NCBI GenBank assembly: GCA_007026445.1
Contig: VDMD01000009.1
Coordinates: 434,001-498,000, forward strand
Length of the DNA: 64,000 bases
Direction: 5' to 3'
Source of the DNA: Schizophyllum amplum
Lineage: Eukaryota; Basidiomycota; Agaricomycetes; Agaricales; Schizophyllaceae
Below are positions 57,157 through 64,000 of this stretch, piece by piece. The position numbers and the translations under genes were made by a program. The notes below the pieces were generated by a model. That model ran no database searches, was not told where the DNA came from, and worked only from the letters and a program-made list of their open reading frames with translations. Positions within the stretch are counted from its first letter, which is position 1. Each line of letters begins with the position of its first letter.

Positions 57157-57452
57157 GGCCGCGACATGCTATTACTTATGTATCATAGATCCTCTTAGTG
57201 ACCATAACGTCAATCACTCTAACACAAGTGATGGATATCTCTCACTCCTGCCTCGGAATCGCAGGCAGGTCGCGCAGGCGGTTCAGGCCTTTGTCTAGCT
57301 CCAGGGCACGTGTCAGTTCGGCGTTCGCATCACGCCTTTGACACGCTCCTCCCACGAGATGCACTATCCTGATTCCTGACTGTACATAAGTACCACCACC
57401 ACTACCTAGCCCCTCGTAAGCCTCGTCAGCCAAGGTTTTCCCGGTGATAGAC

Positions 57453-59871
57453 ATGGATCCAGACGACGATTCTGATCTTGCCTTTATGCATGGTAAGACA
57501 GCCTCATGCCAGTCTCCCCCGGATCGCACGCTGAACAATGAACCACAGACACGACAAAGGCGCTCTCTTTGACGTACCCGCTGGTGCAGGTCAAACTTTA
57601 TCAGACGGAGATATGGCACACCGCAGGTGCATACCGAGACCTGTACACGCGCTTGCAAAATATTGCAGACGCCACGGAGAGAGATCATCTGAACGCGATG
57701 CTGCAATTCACCAAGGACAGACTGAACTTACTCCATACCGAACGGTTCTTCAAGACTATCTGTGGCTTTCACATGGTAGGTTCTATAAAGCATCACTACG
57801 CCTCTGATACGCCTCAGTGGGCTAACAAAAGCGAGCAGGGAGATCTTGATTTAACGGGACGACATCGCCAACGGTATGAGCGCTTGCGCTCCCGATTTGA
57901 CGAGGTCGAACGCGAGTTCGAGCACATGCTCAAGGCAGCCACACAAAACTATCGCTATGTGTGTGTCCTTTCGCCTGTAACCGGCAAGTTGGAGACCGCT
58001 GTCGAGATGTATCACAAAGTCGAGCCTCCGCACCTCTGGGACGAATTTACGACGAAATGGCGTATCTCCAGGTCTCTCTTCGATTTGGATAGCCTGAGGG
58101 AGCAGATAAGTGTGTTTTGAGTTACTTGTGGCGTATCTTATGTTACATCTACTGATACCCACTTGAACAGGTCAATGTCGTGCTACGATGAACGACAATC
58201 CGATGCCGCGCCTACAAAGCTTGTTTCTCCTGGACCTGCCACCAGAGGTTCTCCTTTACATCATGTCGCTCTGCCATATCAACGATTTGAAGCTCTGGAG
58301 CTCGACGTGCAGAACGCTACGCGAGCACGCGATGTGCTACTTGTACGCCGTGCGTGTTTAAATTATTCTACTTGGATACTGCTCAAGTACTGACTTTTCT
58401 CAACCACAGTACTGTGACTATCGCATGGATATATACGCCGTCGACTGGCCGAAGTATCGTGCTCTTGCTGCAGACTCGGCTGAGCGCGCTGGGGCGTACC
58501 TGCGAGGCATCGCGCTCCCGCAGCGAGATGCCTTGGAGCAGCATATGAGCGCGATAAATCAGCGCCACGACATCCTGGACAAGATCCGTGTAGTATCCTT
58601 TGCAGAAGATTGGACGGCGGACTTCAGCGGGCTGTTGGAAACGCTCGGCTGCACCGAGTCGGAGGTCATAGGGAGGGCGCACGAGCTGCTCGCCGAGACT
58701 TTGCGGTTGTCTTCGCCTACGCGATTTGTCTGCCGAGCTGGTTGCCTTCCCGGAGACGCATGGAAAGCAATTGCCATGACGCCTACCCTTCGATCCATCG
58801 CGGTATCAGCTCGACTTTCTGACGAGCGCGACGACTGGTACGGTTCAATCTGATGGAACGTAGGAGAAAACTGACTATAATTTACATATTAGGCCGTCCG
58901 CCCCCGCCGTGTTGAATCTGCACATGTGTATCGGAAACTCGTCGAGGCCGATAAACCAGTGGCATATCCCTCTTCTGTGCACGTCTGCTATCGTGATGAA
59001 GGTGATCAGTATGCAAACATGGGGGAGCGTCATACCTGAAGACGTCTTTGGACCATTTACCAACAACCCCATGGCGCACCTCCAGCGACTGGACCTGCAG
59101 AACATGGTCGCCGACTCAGTTTTCAATCTGGCTGAGGCGATCAGAGCTGTCGAAGCTGCACCCCTTACCCACCTTTCCATCTCGACACGCGAATCTATCA
59201 TCTACGGCGACACCGCCTTCCATTTGGTTGAATCCCTTCGTCGCGCTCCCCGTCTGCGCATCATGCACATCGCAGGTCTGCAATATGCCCATCCTGATCT
59301 GTTCGCGCTCCTCGGTGAATGCGCTCCGGCTTTGCAGACTCTCATCGTCGAGCATCGGCCGAGCGAAAGTGACAAGCAGAGTAACAGCACTCGCTGGCCA
59401 TCCCCAGCGTACGAATACGCCCCTCACTTCGCCACCCTTCCTCGGTTGCGCCATTTAGGGCTCAACATGTTGACCGAAGGCCGCTCGTATACACCGAAAT
59501 ATATGGAGCGGATGGAGGGCATTGTCGACGAAGAACGGCTGGAGGATGATTTCCTCGACGAGGAGGGGAAACAGTGGCTCATGATGATGAATTATATGTC
59601 GGGCGCCCGCGACGGCGTGTCCGACGATGAGGCCCGGGCGACCGTGACACTGTTGGCGGTCTTCTGTGCGGGCCTTCAGACCGTCTCACTGGACAAGATG
59701 GATGCTTTGGTGAACTCGATTTGGGGTGTTGACCGCGATATCGAAGGGAGGCCATTTATCCGTGACTACCTGACTGAAGAAGAGAGAGACTACGTGGGCA
59801 GTTGTATGCCGATGTACACAACTAACTGGGAGCTGAGCCCGCGCGAGATTAGCGATGTTCTCAGCCGCTGA
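57453..59871 (+). CDS. F-box/LRR protein, array copy D
   Basis: Six exons (introns 57493-57548, 57776-57838, 58110-58170, 58350-58409, 58838-58892) encode 707 residues. It starts MDPDDDSDLAFMH. The pre-F-box region differs from B and C (RFFKTICGFHMGDLDLTGRH, LWDEFTTKW). The F-box is LFLLDLPPEVLLYIMSLCHI with TCRTLREHAMCYLYA. The LRR part includes HLQRLDLQNMVADSVFNLA and LTHLSISTRESIIYGDTAF. The end is NWELSPREISDVLSR. It is the most divergent complete member. The exon 6 boundary is the best match to the junction in truncated copy A. Confidence 0.8.
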
Positions 59872-60099
59872 GGCAGATAATGCAGATAATTCTTGGGTAG
59901 TTCGATGTGTAGTAGATATACTAGACATATATTTGGAAGGAAACTGTGAGGGATCCGGGATCAATAAAAGGGGATTTCGGAAGACTTCAGCTTGTGGGTC
60001 CAGGTTCGGAGGCGCAAACCAAACATATCTCAACAACGGCGGCCATTGTTTTGATCCAGACTGCCAGGACCTTTTCCTTTGTCTCAGACATTTGTCGCT

Positions 60100-63000
60100 A
60101 TGCTTGCCGGCAAAGGTTCCGGCTCGCAGCTGGACCCTATAGAGCTCTCCGACGACGAAGACACCCACTTTACCGCCACTAGCAGCACGACCCAGAACCC
60201 ACCCCTTGCCGCGCAGTCACACCGGAACAACGCACCTCGAGAGCCATCGCCTGCAGTTGCCTCGATGAGGAATAAGGGTGCGTGGACTACCGCGTCTTCA
60301 CTGTACAGTCAGGATTGAAATGTGCTGCAGGTGGCAAACGGAAGCGGGAGGAGGAGCATCCTGACGCATTCGTCCCGCGACCGCCCCCGAAGGCCACTAC
60401 CCAGGCTTCCGCGCAGCCCACACCGAAGAAGAACAATAAGAAGAAGAAAGACAAGCATCAACAGCCTCCGAAGCAGCAGAAACAGCACTCGTCTGCGATC
60501 CCTCCTCCAGCGACCACGAAGGCCACACGCATGAGCCATGCAGGCCATACGGCAAGTCATGGCCTACCTCCCACGCCATCTCGTGCGATGGGTCCTGCGT
60601 CGACGCACGAACAGTTCTTCGACACCCAGTTCCAGTCTGGCTGGGTCAACGGAATGTCTGCTGCGGGGGGAAGCGCCGTCCCTCCCATGCCCAATATGCA
60701 TGGTCTTCCCCACAAGCCCGACATCCTCATGAACGAACCCATCGCCTCCACCTCGAACCTTCACGCTTCTCACCCAGTACTACCTCTGCGGCCAGCCCCA
60801 GCGTTGAAATCATCCCCGGCCGCCCCCCAACCTCGCCAAAAGCCCCCGGCTGCAGCACCCAACTCCAAGAAAGCAAAGGCACGGCCTATGACAATAGGTC
60901 AGGAGCCTGACCCCGATGCCAAGCTTGCCCACGGCTGCATCTCGTCCGACGTCTACGCTTCGCTAGCGCCGTGGTCTCCCGACCCGGAGCGCACCCTGAT
61001 CATGGAGTTCATTCCCAAGGTTTACCGAGCCAACCCGGAGTGGGTGTCTAACTGGGCTCTTAGCGTGTGCGGCGTCGCGCCGTTCGTGGTCACGAACAGG
61101 TTGTCCAAGGACCGTGCGATCATCGAGTTCCCCTCGAATGCCCTGGCACTGTCGGCGTGGAGGTCCAAGCGCATGAATGCCGACCTGGAAAAGTTGCGCA
61201 GCGAGTCGATCAAGGGACAGCCCCGCGTGGACTTCATCCGCGTCTACTGGCTTGTTGTGAACGGGCAGTCGCCGGGATATGAGCTCGCGCAGAGGAGGCA
61301 GTCGGAGGCGCAGGCCAGAGCGCAAGCTGCCGCGGTCATCGAGCCGCCAAGTGGCACCAAGCTGTCTAGGAAGCAGAAGCAAAAGCAGAAGGCGGAGGAC
61401 AACAGCACCCAACTGCTGCCTCCATCGACTTCCGCTCCTCTACCGCTACGGGTCGAGACGTCGAATCTGGCTGAACTCATGAGCCAGGCATTGCCTCTTT
61501 TCACTCCCGTGCCGCCTCCGTCGTCCGTACTCGTCCAACCGCCACCGCTGGCCCTCAGCTCGTCGCCCATCATCGCACCCCTCCCTCAAGCGAGCACTTC
61601 ACAACAAGCGCAGGCAGTACGCCCGCCGCGACGACAGTCGTCCGTCATCTACACTACACCTACTTCGTCACCGACATTCCCTCCTCCCCCTCAAACGGCG
61701 TCCCTCGCACAACCAGCGACTTCCACTTCCGAGTATGTGATGTCCTCGCCTATACGAGCATCGCCAGCACGTTTGCCAGCGTCGCCCACACGACCGTCAA
61801 TGCCGCCCGCCCGCCAACCGGCGTCGCCCATTGTCATCGACCTAATGGATGACGACTCCGGCGACAGTTTCCAGATAGCACCTACCTTATCTTCGCCCTC
61901 CGCCCAGAAGCCGACGAGAGACGTCATGAACGTACCGCAAAGAGAGCGATTGCCTGCTGGCGTTCGTCCCGCTGTCGATGCTCGTGCTACTGTCGCTGCT
62001 CGTCAGGAGGCAGAAATGCGTCTGGGATTCGCCCAATTGCACGACCCTTCAGCGGCGAGCTCAAGCTCGGCAGTAACCCCCGAACCCATGGTCGAGGATG
62101 ACAGACAAGATGCGCTGCGTACGGAGAACGAATTGCGAGCTCGTGTTCTGCAGAGCTTACGGTCTAGGCCCATGATGCAGCAACGACACGCGCCACCTTT
62201 GCAGCCCCAGCCCGCGGCGACTCTGCAACATCGGCCTGCGCCGTCATCTGATATGCAGTCCCCATTGTCGTCGGCTTTGCAGCACTTACCGTCCTTCGCG
62301 CTGCCGGAGGTTATGAACATCATCGCGTCGTCGTCGTCGTCCCGCGACGTATCGCAAGCCGAGTTGGACTATGGTGACAACTATGGTGAAAGTCACGGCC
62401 AAGGCAGCTTCGGGCAAGGGATATACGGGCAAGGAAGTTACGCGCCTACCTCTACCCTGCAAGCGTCCACTTCTTCCTTGCAAGCATCTACCTCCACTCT
62501 ACATGCGTCTACCTCTACTTTGCAAGCGCCTACCTCTGCTCCGCAAGACGACGCGGTTTCGTTCATCAAAATGGCGATCAACGGTGGCGAGCTGCCTCCG
62601 CCGTCAACGATGGCTCAGGCGTCGTCGTCATGGACTCAGGCCTCGTTTTCGCAGTCAACATCGATGAAGAGGGACGCATCGTCGTTGAGGACAGCGGACC
62701 CGTCGGCGATGAAGATGAACGCGTCGATGATGAACACGGACAAGATGCTCTTCGAGTCAACATTAAAATCGGCACCACCACCACCAGCGCTCACCCCGAA
62801 GGAAATGGCTGCGCGACAACAACGGCTGGACAAGCACATCGCGGCCAGCAAATATTATCTGGCGCAGATAGACCAAGGGAAGACGCCGGAGGAGCGCAAC
62901 CGCTTCACGAAGCTTCTGGCCGAATTAAACAGGTGCGCCTCTCTCGCTGTACCCATAGACCTTTTCATCGTCACGTCTACATTCTACCTCCAAAGTGCCA

Positions 63001-63131
63001 TGGATTGACTTTACTCGCCTCGTCTGCTTTGCAGGAAATACGCGGCCGACGAAGCCAGGCAGCCGAGGAGGTGGCCTGTGATCCAGCAGCCACCGGTGAT
63101 CATCGATATCAGCGATGATGAGACTGATTAG
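60100..63131 (+). CDS. 958-residue disordered protein with three SUMO-interaction-like motifs
   Basis: Three exons (introns 60278-60330 and 62933-63034). Hydrophobic-acidic segments typical of SUMO-interaction motifs occur three times: PIELSDDED (residues 13-21), IVIDLMDDDSGD (about 560-571) and VIIDISDDETD (the last 11 residues). A basic patch GKRKREEE at residues 60-67 could be a nuclear signal, followed by a Lys-rich tract. About residues 250-350 seem ordered (LIMEFIPKVYRANPEW, WALSVCGVAPFVVTNRL, RVDFIRVYWLVVNG). The rest is Pro/Ser/Gln/Ala-rich, with a short tandem repeat STLQAST at 62447-62545 and GQG repeats just before it. A helix (ARQQRLDKHIAASKYYLAQI) lies near the C-terminus. The gene is probably nuclear. 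No family is recognised. Confidence 0.72.
62447..62545 (+). repeat. in-frame tandem repeat encoding STLQAST-like units
   Basis: Four successive units of 21-24 bp encode TSTLQAS, TSSLQAS, TSTLHAS and TSTLQAP inside the disordered protein. The codons differ between units, so this is not a very recent expansion. Confidence 0.65.
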
Positions 63132-64000
63132 CTTAGGTGTCTCCCGCAGGGCGGTGTGTATCGACGCGGTTGGCTGGAACCATGCAGGTGCGTCCGACCG
63201 CGGTGGTGCTCGACAAGACCCGACAATCATTCCTTTTCAGCCTGTATTCCTGTGTTCTCCTTGCTTTCTTGGTTTTTAACATCGCATCTATCGCATGTGT
63301 TGTTTGTTGCCTCCCGTTCACAGCTGATATAACTTCTGGCTCCCTCTTGTTTATGAAGAAGCCCGGACAGGTGAGTACGTTCAGACGGCGCGGTTTCGTT
63401 TACTCAACACCCTTGCGCAGGACGTAATCTTTATAATATCATGCACTGTTCTCGTTCAACGAGTGCGATGCTGTAGTGTCTTGTGCAGTCGCAGCGACAA
63501 CTGGAACGGGCGAGCATCGAGACGATGTGTACCCGTTCCAGACTCAGTTGCCTGTACTTCGCAGACGCGGTGTTACGATAGGATATATTAGCTTGAATCT
63601 CTACACCTTCTGCCGGATCTTTGTGCTGCTGTAGAGCGCCCGCGAGATGTCGCATGCGCTGGACTGGCGAGCCGGCGAAAGAACAAAAGCGGTGCGATTC
63701 CGAACGAAGGATCTGAATGAAATGTCACGTGCGAGGCCGGTAGCGCCGCTTACAAACACTGGTACAAACAGCGGCAACAGCACTTGGTCCAAGACCACCA
63801 TCTCCTCTGCTCGCCTCTCAGGTTTTCTCACCCAGCCCGTAAGCAGCTTTCTCGAAAGATTTGTAGAGTGCGAGCTCACTGCGCTTCACAATGTGCTCCT
63901 CATCGTCGGTCTTTGTTCGCCTCGTCGCACGACCGCCTCCGACCCAATAACATCCTGATCTCCACGATCCGCCCGCGATGCAAAAGATCTCAAGCCCTCC
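63132..64000. other. right edge without a firm gene
   Basis: Short frames on both strands. On the minus strand between 64000 and about 63818 two frames read like the C-terminal part of a protein entering from outside, but neither can be confirmed without the next bases. Confidence 0.35.

Noticed and set aside
63818..64000. Possible C-terminal end of a minus-strand gene (frame containing TKTDDEEHIVKRSELALYKS)
   Set aside because: Two competing frames read plausibly and the gene body would lie outside the window, so no boundary can be defended.

Overview
The window is nuclear DNA of a filamentous basidiomycete, most likely an agaricomycete. The evidence is dense genes split by many short introns (mostly 46-65 bp, GT-AG with a few GC-AG), plus families typical of that group: a CYP53-type P450, an OPT transporter, MYND proteins, a Par32/DUF3602-like protein, a secreted heme peroxidase and large F-box families. 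Exon joins were worked out by hand from reading frame, splice sites and paralog comparison. In every full gene model below the summed exon length is a whole number of codons.

Layout. 1-747 is the 3' end of an LRR/F-box-like gene. 1028-1300 is a small secreted protein. 1.3-4.6 kb holds no convincing gene. 4.6-12.3 kb has three metabolic or transport genes on the plus strand: a CYP53-like benzoate hydroxylase, homoserine dehydrogenase and an OPT transporter. 12.5-21.4 kb has two related F-box proteins, a BTB protein, a MYND protein on the minus strand and a secreted heme peroxidase. 21.4-27 kb holds a minisatellite, a divergent pair (a complex I NDUFS5-like subunit and a GET5-like ubiquitin-fold protein), and a broken third copy of the F-box family. 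27.0-30.1 kb is gene-poor and contains a 1.92-kb element with all the hallmarks of a CACTA transposon. 30.1-33.0 kb has a Par32/DUF3602-like protein facing a disordered protein. 35.4-39.5 kb has indoleamine 2,3-dioxygenase and a second MYND protein. 39.8-41.9 kb is a FAD oxidoreductase on the minus strand. 44.1-50.0 kb has tRNA-Ile, myo-inositol oxygenase, the SNARE Sec20 and a flavin monooxygenase. 50.6-59.9 kb is a head-to-tail array of four paralogous F-box/LRR genes, the first of them a truncated relic. 60.1-63.1 kb encodes a 958-residue disordered protein with three SUMO-interaction-like motifs.

The metabolic genes (aromatic hydroxylation, threonine/methionine branch, kynurenine pathway, inositol breakdown, peptide uptake) do not look like one gene cluster. 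The more distinctive content is the F-box expansions and their decayed copies, and the CACTA-like element with subterminal arrays of a TTCACC/GGTGAA motif. Several small or micro-exon genes are invisible to simple ORF calling.
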